A stretch of 60,325 nucleotides of DNA from an uncultured Clostridia bacterium (GCA_944391215.1 CALXSR010000008.1:1-60325); one strand, 5' to 3'; positions 16,821 to 25,835 are shown, counted from the stretch's first letter. The notes: generated by a model not told the origin, from the sequence alone. A program made the numbers and translations.

Positions 16821-17136
16821 ACGTCATATTCCCCGCCTTCTTGCTGCATTGACTGTTTTTTGCCTTTTGGGCTTTTTTCTCTATAGCACATTAGGACTAA
16901 CCAGTTATACCGATCCCTATGGACCGCAACAGCTACACGTTTCACCGCGTTATATCGAATTACCATTAGAAGAAACGGGATCTCCCAATATGGTAACAGC
17001 AGTTTTAGCGGATTATAGAGGGTTTGATACCCTTGGTGAAACAACGGTTATTTTTACCGCCGGCGTTGTTACCTTTTTGCTTGTCCTAGTGCAAAAGAAA
17101 AAGAATATCTTTTGGCGGGAGGATAAGAAAAGATGA
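16813..17136 (+). CDS. MbhE-like subunit (split MrpA part 2)
   Basis: The 107-residue protein has one N-terminal helix, a polar loop, then a second helix. The stretch SPNMVTAVLADYRGFDTLGETTVI (split: SPNMVTAVLADYRG, FDTLGETTVIF) is the conserved VTAVLxDyRgfDTlGE motif of MbhE and the MrpA C-terminus. It is a stand-alone subunit here. Overlaps on both sides indicate tight coupling. Confidence 0.88.
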   Translation: MNKRHIPRLLAALTVFCLLGFFLYSTLGLTSYTDPYGPQQLHVSPRYIELPLEETGSPNMVTAVLADYRGFDTLGETTVIFTAGVVTFLLVLVQKKKNIFWREDKKR

Positions 17137-17570
17137 AGCAAAATGAAAAAGATAGCATCCTGCTAGAAGTGGGCTTTCGCCTTTTAATCCCGTTGATTGT
17201 CGTTTATGCTTTTTACGTTTTACTGCACGGCGAATACAGCCCGGGCGGCGGATTTCAGGCTGGGGTTTTATTAGGAGTAGCCGTTATTTTACCCAGACTG
17301 TTAAAAAGCGGCAAACGCCTTTTAACCGGCTTCCAGGCGATTATGTTAGCCGGTTGCGGCACCTTTTTTTATTTACTCATCGGCTTAATTCCCATGTTTT
17401 TTGGCGGGAAATTTTTGCAATATGGTGTAATGCCCTTTTTTGCCGATCCGGTGGAAAACCATCCTTTGGGAATTCTTTTAATAGAAGTGGGCGTAACCAT
17501 TTGCGTTATGGCTACCGTGGTTTCTATTTTTGACTCCTTAGGCAAAAAAAAGGAGGATGATACCATATGA
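17133..17570 (+). CDS. mrpB: Mrp antiporter subunit B
   Basis: A 145-residue MnhB/MrpB-domain protein with four helices. The family core HGEYSPGGGFQAGVLLG is intact, followed by helices ending near VGVTICVMATVVSIFD. It equals MbhF in archaeal modules. It overlaps its neighbours by 4 bases on each side. Confidence 0.92.
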   Translation: MKQNEKDSILLEVGFRLLIPLIVVYAFYVLLHGEYSPGGGFQAGVLLGVAVILPRLLKSGKRLLTGFQAIMLAGCGTFFYLLIGLIPMFFGGKFLQYGVMPFFADPVENHPLGILLIEVGVTICVMATVVSIFDSLGKKKEDDTI

Positions 17571-17935
17571 CAATCGCCTTTCTTGCCAGCTATGTTCTTT
17601 TTTGGTTGGTAGCTATTATGTATTGCTGTGGCCTTTTTGGCATGATGCAGGTAAAAAATTTAATGCGCAAATTAATGGCTATGAATATTATGCAAACCGC
17701 AATTATTTTATTTTATCTGCTTTTAGGATATAAACCGGACGCCGTCACCCCCATTTTAATCAACGGCATTACCAATCCTGTTTTTTATGCCAATCCCTTA
17801 CCGCAAGCCTTAATGCTTACCGCCATTGTGGTAAATTTAAGCACTACCGGCGTAGCGTTAACTTTGCTGATTATTATTGCCCGTAAATATGATACCTTAG
17901 AAGAAGATGAAGTGTTGCGGAGGATGTGTGAATGA
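17567..17935 (+). CDS. mrpC: Mrp antiporter subunit C (NuoK-like)
   Basis: A 122-residue NuoK-like subunit with three helices. GLFGMMQVKNLMRKLMAMNI and PLPQALMLTAIVVNLSTTG are diagnostic for MrpC/MbhG and relate to the proton path shared with complex I. It overlaps mrpB and mrpD by 4 bases. Confidence 0.93.
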   Translation: MTIAFLASYVLFWLVAIMYCCGLFGMMQVKNLMRKLMAMNIMQTAIILFYLLLGYKPDAVTPILINGITNPVFYANPLPQALMLTAIVVNLSTTGVALTLLIIIARKYDTLEEDEVLRRMCE

Positions 17936-19443
17936 TAACAAATGCCCCTGTTCTAATCGTACTGATTCCTTTGGCCACCGCTCTGTTAACGCCTCTCATC
18001 TCTTATTTGGTTCCCAAATTGATGCGTTATTTGGCGCCCCTTGCTTTAGGAACAGTCACTTTACTTTCCGGCTATAACTTATATCATGTGGTCAATCACG
18101 GCGCATGGCATTACCATTTTGGCGGTTGGACGCCGCCTTTTGGGATTGAATTTGTCATTGATCCGCTTTCGGCGACCATTGCCGTTGTAGTGGGCTTAGT
18201 GGCCACGCTCGTTATTATTTTTGCCAAAAGCTATTTGCCGGAGGAAAGAGAAAACTTATTAAAATTCTCTTTGTTTTACGTGCTCTTTTTATTGGTCGCT
18301 ACCGGTATTTTCGGCATTACCCTAGCCGGCGATATTTTCACCCTTTACGTATTTATCGAAATCGCTTCTATCGCCGCTTATGGCCTTTTGGCAATGGGGG
18401 GGTATAAAGCGGCGGTTTCCAGTTTTCGCTATGTGTTAATCGGTACGGTAGGAGCAAGCTTTTATCTGTTAGCGGTCGCTTTCATTTATGCCAATACCGG
18501 CAGTTTGAATATGGCGGATTTAAGCACTTTATTGCCTCCTTTGTTAACCGATCGCACCATGATTTTTGCCGTAGCCATATTGGTAGCCGGTTTGGGCATT
18601 AAGTCCGCACTATGGCCCATGCATACTTGGATGCCGGATGTTTATACCTATGGTCCGCCGCCGGCAGTGGCTTTTATTGCCGGTACCATGACCAAAGTTT
18701 TTTCTTATGTTCTATTCCGCTTCCTATATTTTATTTTAGGCGGACCAGGCAACCCAGTGATTGATACCGTTTTATTCATCATCGGTATTTTAGCGGCTAT
18801 CGCTATTTTATATGGTTCTATTATGGCCATCGCCCAAAAGGATTTTCGGCGCATGTTGGCTTATTCCAGCGTAGCACAAATTAGTTATTTACCTTTGGCC
18901 ATGGCCATCGGCAGTCCGGCTGCATTGGTTGGGTTAATTTTACAACTGATTAGCCATGCCATGACCAAAAGTTTGCTCTATATGACGGCCGGGGGGATCG
19001 ATTGGAAAACCGGCAATGTGAATGTTACCCGTTTTAATGGTTTATATAAAATCATGCCGATTACTTGCGGCGTCTTTCTTGTGGCCGCCTGCTCTATGAT
19101 TGGCTTGCCGCCTACTTCCGGCTTTTTTGCCAAATGGTATTTATTAACCGGTTCCTTATCCGGCCATCAGTTATTGTTTGCCATTGTATTGGTCATCAGC
19201 AGTTTATTAAATGCCATTTATTTCTTAAGGCTTTTGGAACGCTTTTTCTTCCGTACCGGTATTGACGATAAGATAGATATTCAAATCGTCCGTTTTTCCG
19301 TACGGGAATTACCCCTATCGATGTTGGTACCCATGATTACAATGGCTATCTTGATCGTTATTGTTGGCTTAGGCAGCGGCTATTTGGTTGATTTTGCCCT
19401 GCAATATATTAGCCCATTGATTTTAGGAGGTGGCGGACTATAA
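17932..19443 (+). CDS. mrpD: Mrp antiporter subunit D (NuoM/N-like), first copy
   Basis: The 503-residue protein has about 14 helices with the proton-translocating transporter fold. Key parts are FIEIASIAAYGLLA with the membrane glutamate, LGIKSALWPMHTWMPDVYTYGP, the lysine helix near MTKVF, and AYSSVAQISYLPLA. It corresponds to MrpD/MbhH. It overlaps mrpC by 4 bases and shares one base with the next gene. Confidence 0.93.
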   Translation: MITNAPVLIVLIPLATALLTPLISYLVPKLMRYLAPLALGTVTLLSGYNLYHVVNHGAWHYHFGGWTPPFGIEFVIDPLSATIAVVVGLVATLVIIFAKSYLPEERENLLKFSLFYVLFLLVATGIFGITLAGDIFTLYVFIEIASIAAYGLLAMGGYKAAVSSFRYVLIGTVGASFYLLAVAFIYANTGSLNMADLSTLLPPLLTDRTMIFAVAILVAGLGIKSALWPMHTWMPDVYTYGPPPAVAFIAGTMTKVFSYVLFRFLYFILGGPGNPVIDTVLFIIGILAAIAILYGSIMAIAQKDFRRMLAYSSVAQISYLPLAMAIGSPAALVGLILQLISHAMTKSLLYMTAGGIDWKTGNVNVTRFNGLYKIMPITCGVFLVAACSMIGLPPTSGFFAKWYLLTGSLSGHQLLFAIVLVISSLLNAIYFLRLLERFFFRTGIDDKIDIQIVRFSVRELPLSMLVPMITMAILIVIVGLGSGYLVDFALQYISPLILGGGGL

Positions 19444-20951
19444 TGGAATTTTTAATCGATAACCGCCCCTTATGGGCTGTTTTAATTCCTTTATGTTTAT
19501 CGGTACTGATTTTAATTTGTCATCATTTCCCCAATATGCGGGAATTTTGGACCTTAGTGGCCGCCGCTTTTAAAGTAGGCATTGTTTATTCCATGATTCC
19601 TACCATTTTAGCTGGCAATGTGCTGATGAGCGCCACCCTGGAATTAGCGCCAGGCATTAGCCTTTGTTTGCGAGCAGATGCTGCCGGCATGGTTTTTGCA
19701 GCGTTGGCTTCTCTGCTGTGGTTTATTACCTCCTTTTTCTCTATTGGTTATATGCGCAGCTTAAAAGAGCTGCATCAAACCGGTTATTATTTTAGCTTTG
19801 CCATTTGTCTTTCCGCCACCATGGGCATTGCCTTTGCCGGTAATTTATTAACCTTTATTGTTTTCTTTGAACTATTAACTTTAGCGACTTATCCTTTGGT
19901 AGCACATCATCGGGATCAAGAATCGTTAAAAGCCAGTCGCCGGTACTTAGTTTATACCATTATCGGCGGACAATTAACCCTATTGGGAATTGCTTTTGTC
20001 TATTATTTAACCGGCAGTTTGGAATTTATTCCCGGTGGCTTTATGAATACGGATACGGCCAGTAAAACTGTTTTAGTCATCGTCTTTTTATTACTTTTAG
20101 CCGGCCCCGCGGTAAAAGCCGGCCTGATGCCTTTTCACGGTTGGCTGCCCAGCGCCATGGTAGCGCCTACGCCGGTTTCCGCTTTGCTGCATGCCGTGGC
20201 GGTTGTAAAAGCCGGCTGTTTTGGCATTATCCGCATGGTAGGCTATGTATTCGGGCCCGCCACCATGCAAGCCATCGGTATGGATACTTTTTTGGTTGCT
20301 ATCGCCAGTTTTACCATTATCACCGCATCCGTTATTGCGTTAACCCAAAACCATTTGAAACAAAGATTGGCTTTTTCCACCATCAGTCAATTATCCTATA
20401 TTGTTTTAGGCATCGGTTTAATGAATCCAATGACCATGGCCGCCGGTATTTTTCATTTATTTGCTCACGGTATGATGAAAATCACTTTGTTTTTCACTGC
20501 TGGGGCCATTTATACCAAAACGCATGATTTACGCATTAACATGCTTTCTGGCTTAGGGCGCGTTATGCCATTTACTTTTACCGCTTACACCATTTGCTCC
20601 TTAGGAATTGCCGGTATGCCTTTTACCGTTGGTTTTATTAGTAAATGGAATATTTTAATGGGCGCGGTGGAAGACGGCAAACTTTGGGTTATCGCGCTGC
20701 TTTTGGTTTCTGCCGTATTGACCTGCGCTTATTTGCTTTCCGTTTCTTATAAAGCATTTTTTGGCAAGGTGGTACCTTCCATGCAGCATATTAAAGGGGA
20801 GCCCAATTTATTGTGTTTATTCCCCTTGTTAACCGCTTGCTTTTTATCCTTAGTATTTGGTATTTTCCCAGACTTTGCCGAAAATTTCTATCAACTAGCA
20901 CAAATGGCAGCCGCAAATATTTTTAACGGCTTCTTTGGATTGGGGGGTTAA
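19443..20951 (+). CDS. NuoL/MrpA-like proton-translocating subunit, second copy
   Basis: The 502-residue membrane protein is a second member of the NuoL/M/N antiporter-like family. It has FELLTLATYPLVAHH with the membrane glutamate, AGLMPFHGWLPSAMVAPTPVSALLHAVAVVK in segments, and AFSTISQLSYIVLG. The TPVSALLHA motif is closer to NuoL/MrpA N-terminal regions, so it probably replaces the antiporter half of MrpA, whose tail is encoded by the two small genes upstream. The ribosome binding site is GGAGG within mrpD. Confidence 0.88.
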   Translation: MEFLIDNRPLWAVLIPLCLSVLILICHHFPNMREFWTLVAAAFKVGIVYSMIPTILAGNVLMSATLELAPGISLCLRADAAGMVFAALASLLWFITSFFSIGYMRSLKELHQTGYYFSFAICLSATMGIAFAGNLLTFIVFFELLTLATYPLVAHHRDQESLKASRRYLVYTIIGGQLTLLGIAFVYYLTGSLEFIPGGFMNTDTASKTVLVIVFLLLLAGPAVKAGLMPFHGWLPSAMVAPTPVSALLHAVAVVKAGCFGIIRMVGYVFGPATMQAIGMDTFLVAIASFTIITASVIALTQNHLKQRLAFSTISQLSYIVLGIGLMNPMTMAAGIFHLFAHGMMKITLFFTAGAIYTKTHDLRINMLSGLGRVMPFTFTAYTICSLGIAGMPFTVGFISKWNILMGAVEDGKLWVIALLLVSAVLTCAYLLSVSYKAFFGKVVPSMQHIKGEPNLLCLFPLLTACFLSLVFGIFPDFAENFYQLAQMAAANIFNGFFGLGG

Positions 20952-20953
20952 AA

Positions 20954-21193
20954 ATGAACAAGAAGAAAGACCGCCTGGTCATTGTATCTTTAGTGGCGAT
21001 TTTAGCCATATTACTTCTTTTGGAACTGGTTTTCATCACCCCGGAAGGTCATGTGATTTGGCATACCTTGCCTTTTTCCCATGCCGTTATGGGTATTTTG
21101 TTCAGCGTTATTTTCATTTTAGTAGCCAAACCATTGCTCAATAAAATATTGATGCGTTCCGAACATTATTATAAAGATAAGGGGGGAAAATAA
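20954..21193 (+). CDS. Small two-helix membrane protein in the Mrp operon
   Basis: The 79-residue protein has two hydrophobic helices (about 8-28 and 40-62) and a basic C-terminus. I do not recognise it. It is tightly packed between two NuoL/M/N-like genes (2 bases after one, adjacent to the next), so it is probably an accessory subunit of the antiporter. Small unnamed proteins at this position occur in other multi-D Mrp-like operons. Confidence 0.7.
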   Translation: MNKKKDRLVIVSLVAILAILLLLELVFITPEGHVIWHTLPFSHAVMGILFSVIFILVAKPLLNKILMRSEHYYKDKGGK

Positions 21194-22921
21194 ATGTTAT
21201 TTCATCCCGCTTTCCCTCTTTTAGTGGTGGCATTTATTGCTTTGGCAGTACCAGCCACTTGCCGCAAAGTGATTTCCTTATTGGCGCCAATTATTTCAGC
21301 TATTTTCCTTTTTTTACTGGACCCGGAAACTGTCTATCACATGAGTTTTCTAAAAGATTATCATTTGCTTTTAATCCGTTTAGATGATATTTCCTTTTTG
21401 ATGACTTTGGTAATTTGTTTAATTACCTTTTTATTCTTTCTTTATACTTGGCATCAAACTTATAATATGCAGGGCGTAGCTGCTTTGGTCTATGCCGCCT
21501 CCGCCATAGGCTCCTTGCTTTCCGGAGACTGGATTACTTTAATTTTTTGCTGGGAATTGATGGCTGTAGCAGCGGTGGCTTTAATTTGGCTTTCCAATCG
21601 CTATGCTTTTAAAGCCGGTTTCCGTTATTTATTAATCCACTTTTTTGGCGGCAATCTCCTTTTAGGTGGCATTGTACTGCTCATTGGCCAAAATCAATAT
21701 GTTATCGGACAGCTGTTGCCCAGCCAGGGCGCTGCCTATTGGCTTGTTTTAGCCGGTTTAGGCTTATCGGCAGGTTTTCTTCCTTTTCACTCCTGGATAC
21801 CCGATGCTTATTCGCGGGTGGGTTTAGGCGCCAGTGTTTTGATGAACTGCCTAACCACAAAAGTGGCGGTTATGACTTTAATTCGGGTTTTCCCCGGCGA
21901 CCAAAACTTGTTAATCATGGGTATTGTCATGGCCTTTTGGGGCGTTTTATATGCGCTACGGGAAAATGATTTTAGAAGATTGCTTTGCTATCACATTATT
22001 AGCCAAATGGGGATTATTATTGCCGGTATCGGCATTGGTACGCCGCTTGCATTAAATGGCGCTGTCGCCTTAACCATTGGCAATATGATTTACAAAGGAT
22101 TGCTTTTCATGACTGCCGGCGCTGTTGTTTATGCAACCGATAAAACAAAACTAACCGAATTATCCGGCTTAGCCAAACAGTTACCGGGAGTGGCTTTCAT
22201 TTTCTTCATCGCCGCTTTGGCGATTGCCGGCATGCCGGGCTTTGCCGGTTTTGCCACCAAGCCGATGATTCTTTCCGCTGCTTCGGCAGCGCATATGGAT
22301 TGGGCAGAATTATTGCTCATTTTCGCCGGGTTAGGGACATTTTTATCGATCCCTTTAAAAATGGGCTATTTCCTCTTTTTGGCGCCGCCAAAAGAAGGAC
22401 AGGAAAATCCCATCAAAAGAAAAATCCCCATCCATATGTACTGGGCTATGGGTATTTTAACCGTCGTTTGCGTTGTAATTGGGCTTTTTCCGCAAATTTT
22501 GTATCAAATGTTACCTTATACCATCCCCTATACGTCTTACCATATCGGCCATATTTTGCAGGAATGTCAATTATTGGTGGCGGCGGCTCTCACTTTTTAT
22601 TTAATGCGGCCCATCGTCAAACCGCATGCTGGGATTACGCTTGATTTCGATTGGTTTTACCGCGTACCATTACGGAATTTCTTTTTGGGCCTTTCCAAAG
22701 GCATTGATAAAATACGCGGTTTGTTTTGGGATGACATTATCCGCATGGTAAAAAAAGCTTCTGTTTGGAATCGGAACCCATACCGTACTTTTGCCGGAAA
22801 TACAGAGAACCAACCAGTTTCCTTTGATCCGGATCATTATCGGGCGCCAATGCTAAACAATGTACTATATCCCATTTTGGTTTTAATGGTTATTTTGATC
22901 TTGATTTATGTTACTATATAA
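21194..22921 (+). CDS. NuoL/M/N-like proton-translocating subunit, third copy
   Basis: The 575-residue protein is the third antiporter-like subunit. FCWELMAVAAVALIW, SAGFLPFHSWIPDAYSRVGLG and LCYHIISQMGIIIAGIG are the helix-5, helix-7/8 and later family motifs. The C-terminal 100 residues include a long amphipathic region and a final helix, longer than MrpD proteins. It closes the operon; no hydrogenase or NADH-dehydrogenase peripheral gene follows. Confidence 0.88.
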   Translation: MLFHPAFPLLVVAFIALAVPATCRKVISLLAPIISAIFLFLLDPETVYHMSFLKDYHLLLIRLDDISFLMTLVICLITFLFFLYTWHQTYNMQGVAALVYAASAIGSLLSGDWITLIFCWELMAVAAVALIWLSNRYAFKAGFRYLLIHFFGGNLLLGGIVLLIGQNQYVIGQLLPSQGAAYWLVLAGLGLSAGFLPFHSWIPDAYSRVGLGASVLMNCLTTKVAVMTLIRVFPGDQNLLIMGIVMAFWGVLYALRENDFRRLLCYHIISQMGIIIAGIGIGTPLALNGAVALTIGNMIYKGLLFMTAGAVVYATDKTKLTELSGLAKQLPGVAFIFFIAALAIAGMPGFAGFATKPMILSAASAAHMDWAELLLIFAGLGTFLSIPLKMGYFLFLAPPKEGQENPIKRKIPIHMYWAMGILTVVCVVIGLFPQILYQMLPYTIPYTSYHIGHILQECQLLVAAALTFYLMRPIVKPHAGITLDFDWFYRVPLRNFFLGLSKGIDKIRGLFWDDIIRMVKKASVWNRNPYRTFAGNTENQPVSFDPDHYRAPMLNNVLYPILVLMVILILIYVTI

Positions 22922-22939
22922 AAAAATGGAGGTGTTTGT

Positions 22940-23479
22940 ATGGAAGTATTGATTTTAACAGGAAGTCCGCATGAAAAAGGAAGCACAGCCTTATTGGCAG
23001 AAAAATTCTGTGCTGGAGCCCAAGAGGCAGGGCACCATATTACCCGCTTTGATACGGCAAAAATGAATATTAATCCTTGCCACGGTTGCCTTTATTGCAA
23101 AAGTCATGACCAACAATGCATACAAAAAGATGATATGCAAGCAATTTATCAACCGCTTTTAACAGCAGATGTGGTGGTATTTGTGACGCCTCTTTATTAT
23201 TTTGGTATCGCTGCTCAATTAAAAGCGGCTATCGACCGTTTTTATGCGGTGAATCCCACCATTAAAACCCAAAGCAAAAAAGCCGTTTTGCTAGCGGCTT
23301 GCGGCGGCGAAGAAGACGGCGTTATGGATTCCTTGGTAGCCAACTACAAAGCCATTTTACATTATTTAAAATGGCAAGATATCGGTATGGTTTTGGCCAC
23401 CGGCGCCCATAGCAAAACGGATATTGAAAACGGGGAATTCCCCAAAGAAGCCAAAAAACTAGGCTTAACCATAAAATAA
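22940..23479 (+). CDS. Flavodoxin-like NAD(P)H-dependent FMN reductase
   Basis: The 179-residue flavoprotein has the phosphate loop TGSPHEKGSTALLAE (residues 6-20) and a cysteine-rich insert HGCLYCKSHDQQC. This insert is typical of the iron-sulfur flavoprotein/WrbA-like subgroup common in anaerobes, here in a short form. The FMN-stacking TPLYYFGI segment follows. It probably passes electrons to small oxidants. It begins 18 bases after the Mrp operon with GGAGGTG and may be read through from it. Confidence 0.85.
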   Translation: MEVLILTGSPHEKGSTALLAEKFCAGAQEAGHHITRFDTAKMNINPCHGCLYCKSHDQQCIQKDDMQAIYQPLLTADVVVFVTPLYYFGIAAQLKAAIDRFYAVNPTIKTQSKKAVLLAACGGEEDGVMDSLVANYKAILHYLKWQDIGMVLATGAHSKTDIENGEFPKEAKKLGLTIK

Positions 23480-23481
23480 AT

Positions 23482-23588
23482 AAAAACCCACCCGGATAAG
23501 GCAATGCAATAAGAAAACTGTTATGAGAAATATGATTTCCCATTATTTGTTTTCTTAAAACAACCCTATCAAGGGGTGGGTTTTTTAA
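23482..23588. ncRNA. Structured RNA element, copy A (toxin 3' end)
   Basis: An outer 11-bp stem AAAACCCACCC/GGGTGGGTTTT (23483-23493 with 23574-23584) encloses an inner stem AAGAAAAC/GTTTTCTT (23511-23518 with 23549-23556) and a small GAAAT/ATTTC hairpin. T-runs lie on both strands, so it can terminate both the flavoprotein gene and the convergent toxin mRNA. Its core closely matches copy B at 50.65-50.75 kb. Confidence 0.65.
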
Positions 23589-23683
23589 CGACTGATGAAG
23601 CAACAAAACGTTAACAAAGCAATCAAAAAACTACTAAAAGCCATCAAATCTTTAAAATCGAATTGTTTGTTTTCATGTTTCAC
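23585..23683 (-). CDS. Tiny hydrophobic toxin-like peptide (type I TA)
   Basis: A 32-residue peptide starts at GTG (23681-23683), 9 bases after AGGA; an ATG at 23690-23692 would add three residues. After a polar start it reads FDFKDLMAFSSFLIALLTF and ends CCFISR. The aromatic-x-LMxF-FLIALLTF pattern is that of putative holin-like membrane toxins (the BsrE/TxpA-like group). The stop codon runs straight into a strong terminator-like hairpin, also typical of these genes. A consensus promoter lies upstream. Such toxins are held off by an overlapping antisense RNA; here that RNA is not proven. Confidence 0.7.
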   Translation of the reverse strand: MKHENKQFDFKDLMAFSSFLIALLTFCCFISR

Positions 23684-23744
23684 AACAATCATTCCTATCT
23701 TTTACAGGAATATGATGAAGTTGTCTACTGCTCCTATTATGGGC

Positions 23745-23774
23745 ATCATAGCATAGTTTACCATATTTTGTCAA
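23745..23774 (-). promoter_or_regulatory. Promoter of the toxin-like gene
   Basis: A perfect TTGACA (23769-23774) and TATGAT (23745-23750) are spaced by 18 bases on the minus strand. Transcription to the hairpin at 23.48 kb would give an RNA of about 250 bases. Confidence 0.8.
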
Positions 23775-23813
23775 TTCATTTTCTGATCTCATACTTTATT
23801 AATAACTAAACTA

Positions 23814-23940
23814 TTGATTTTTTTAATAATATGATATACTACAGTTGTCAGAAGCAATTCTGTGGATTGAAATAGTTATTAATATGATATTTCTCAAAGA
23901 AGAGAAGGCCGGCAAATAGCCGGCCTTCTCTTCTTGCTCC
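23814..23940 (+). ncRNA. Candidate small RNA ending in a perfect hairpin
   Basis: TTGATT (23814-23819) and TATACT (23835-23840) form a plausible but closely spaced (15) promoter. About 55 bases later comes a perfect 17-bp stem (23897-23913 with 23919-23935), ending TTCTTG. No ORF lies between them. The hairpin could instead be the terminator of the ClC gene on the minus strand, so the sRNA is tentative. Confidence 0.4.
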
Positions 23941-24180
23941 CTATCTACCATCTACTTTATCCATTTTTTTGTTTATCTGTTGTCAGTCTATCTGCTTTTC
24001 CACGGAATCATCTATCTTCTACTATCCAGTTGTTCATTCTCTACCTGTCTGCCTACCTAGTTTCTCAATTATCCGTCTACCTAACTACCTACTTTTTAAG
24101 CTTTTCCGCTATCCGGTTATTTATCTATCCACTTTTCCGGCTTTTGGATTGCCTAGCTATTGATCTTCCCCGCTGGCTAT
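23941..24180. repeat. Decayed CTA/TCTA-rich low-complexity spacer
   Basis: About 240 bases are strongly strand-biased (pyrimidine-rich on the plus strand) and built from drifted units such as CTACCTA, TCTATC and TATCCG. No gene, promoter or stable hairpin was seen. It lies directly after the stop of the ClC gene. Confidence 0.6.
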
Positions 24181-25746
24181 TTATGCATAATGCTCCGCCT
24201 GCGTTAAATCCTGCAGTTGTTCCTGTACCTGAATACTCTCAGCCGTAGGGCATAAAATAAGCAAAACATCGCCCACAAAAAGACGGGTGGCCCCTTGCGG
24301 AATCAATTCCTGCACCCCTCTTTTTACCGAAACAATCAAGCAACCGGCTGGTAGCGCAACTTCACGAATTAATTTTCCATCCAAAGCGCTGCCATGATGG
24401 ATCACATATTCATTCAATAATTTTTCTCCAGCCGTTTCATCCACATGATTAATGCCATTTTTCTGCAAAATACGAGTTAAAAGGCTTTCATAAATAGGCT
24501 CGCTGTTCAACAAAGAAGCAGTAATATATGCCACCAAGGAAACCGCGGTCAAGGATAGTAAATGCGATAAAGAGCCGGTCATTTCGCTGATTAAAACAAT
24601 GCCGGTAATAGGCGCTCGCACAATAGCCGTAAAATAACCGCACATCCCAAAAATGATAAAATTATTTAAATAAACAGGATCAAAACCTAAAGTTTGGGCT
24701 ACAGAAGAAAAAATAGCGCCAAGCAAAGCGCCCAAAACCAATAAGGGGAAAAAGATACCGCCTGGAGCGCCGGAACCAAAACTTAAAATAGAAAAACAAA
24801 ATTTCCCCACCAATAAAATCAATAAAAGGCCCAGGGTTAAACTGGGATTCCCCAATAAATGGATAATTTTATGGCCGCCTCCTAACACTTGCGGCAGGCA
24901 AAAGCCCAAGCAACCAGCCGCCAAAAAAGGAATGGCCAGCCGCAATCTGGCCGGTACTTTATCCATAGTCCCTAATGTTTTCATGGTCGCTTTATTATAA
25001 AAAGCGCCTAAAACCCCCAAAGCGATACCCAACAAAAGCAAAATCCAATAATACTGCAGGGGTAACGCCTCCAAAACCGGAAAGGAAAAAACCGGCGATA
25101 AACCAAAAACACTATTGGAAATAAAATCAGCCGTCACGGAGGCCGTCATAACCGATAACAAAACGGAAACCGAAAAGTTTTTATGAATTTCCTCTAAAGA
25201 AAATAAAATACCCGCCAAAGGCGCATTAAAAGCCGCTGATAAACCAGCGCTGGCGCCACAGGTCAATAAAAAACGCTCTTCCGTTTTGTTACGATGCAAT
25301 AAACGAGAAAGCCCCTTGCCGGCCATAGCACCCAACTGAATAGAAGGACCTTCCCGCCCTAAGGATAATCCACCGGCTACACAAAGCACTCCACCGGTGA
25401 TTTTTGCCACAATAATCCGCAACCAGTTTTGCTCCAAATGGCCCACCATTTCACCTTCAATTTGCGGAATCCCGCTGCCGGAGCAAAAAGGTTCTAGTTT
25501 CGTAATGCGATACACCACTTGGGAAAATAATACCAATGTAAGGAACCAAGCCAAAATACGCAAAGGGTCATGCGCGCAATAGGTTAAAACGCCTTCCAAC
25601 ATTTCTTCCGCTTGCCCCAAAGCCAAACGATAAAAGACGGCGATCCCGCCGCCGAAAATGCCCACTAAAATACCAAAAATAGAAAGCATATATCCCCGGT
25701 GTTTCCGTTCGCCGAGTAATTCACCTGTTTCCGATTCGTGCTTCAA
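24181..25746 (-). CDS. ClC-family chloride channel/exchanger with TrkA-C domain
   Basis: The 521-residue protein has the ClC selectivity motifs: GSGIPQ (about residue 90), GREGPSIQLGA (about 130) and GSGAPGGIFFPLLVLGALLG (about 325). A GIVLISEMTG helix supplies the internal glutamate typical of H+/Cl- exchangers. The C-terminal 90 residues (from about 430) form a TrkA-C-like regulatory domain (GKLIREVALPAGCLIVSVKRG, split around residue 465). The start is TTG after GGGGTGG. It is a single-gene unit on the minus strand. Confidence 0.92.
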   Translation of the reverse strand: MKHESETGELLGERKHRGYMLSIFGILVGIFGGGIAVFYRLALGQAEEMLEGVLTYCAHDPLRILAWFLTLVLFSQVVYRITKLEPFCSGSGIPQIEGEMVGHLEQNWLRIIVAKITGGVLCVAGGLSLGREGPSIQLGAMAGKGLSRLLHRNKTEERFLLTCGASAGLSAAFNAPLAGILFSLEEIHKNFSVSVLLSVMTASVTADFISNSVFGLSPVFSFPVLEALPLQYYWILLLLGIALGVLGAFYNKATMKTLGTMDKVPARLRLAIPFLAAGCLGFCLPQVLGGGHKIIHLLGNPSLTLGLLLILLVGKFCFSILSFGSGAPGGIFFPLLVLGALLGAIFSSVAQTLGFDPVYLNNFIIFGMCGYFTAIVRAPITGIVLISEMTGSLSHLLSLTAVSLVAYITASLLNSEPIYESLLTRILQKNGINHVDETAGEKLLNEYVIHHGSALDGKLIREVALPAGCLIVSVKRGVQELIPQGATRLFVGDVLLILCPTAESIQVQEQLQDLTQAEHYA

Positions 25747-25835
25747 GAAATGCCACCCCTTTGCCTCTCTTATCGCAATACTTCATATTATACTGCCAAT
25801 TGCCAAAGTAGGCAAAGATTTTTGTTTTTTCGACC

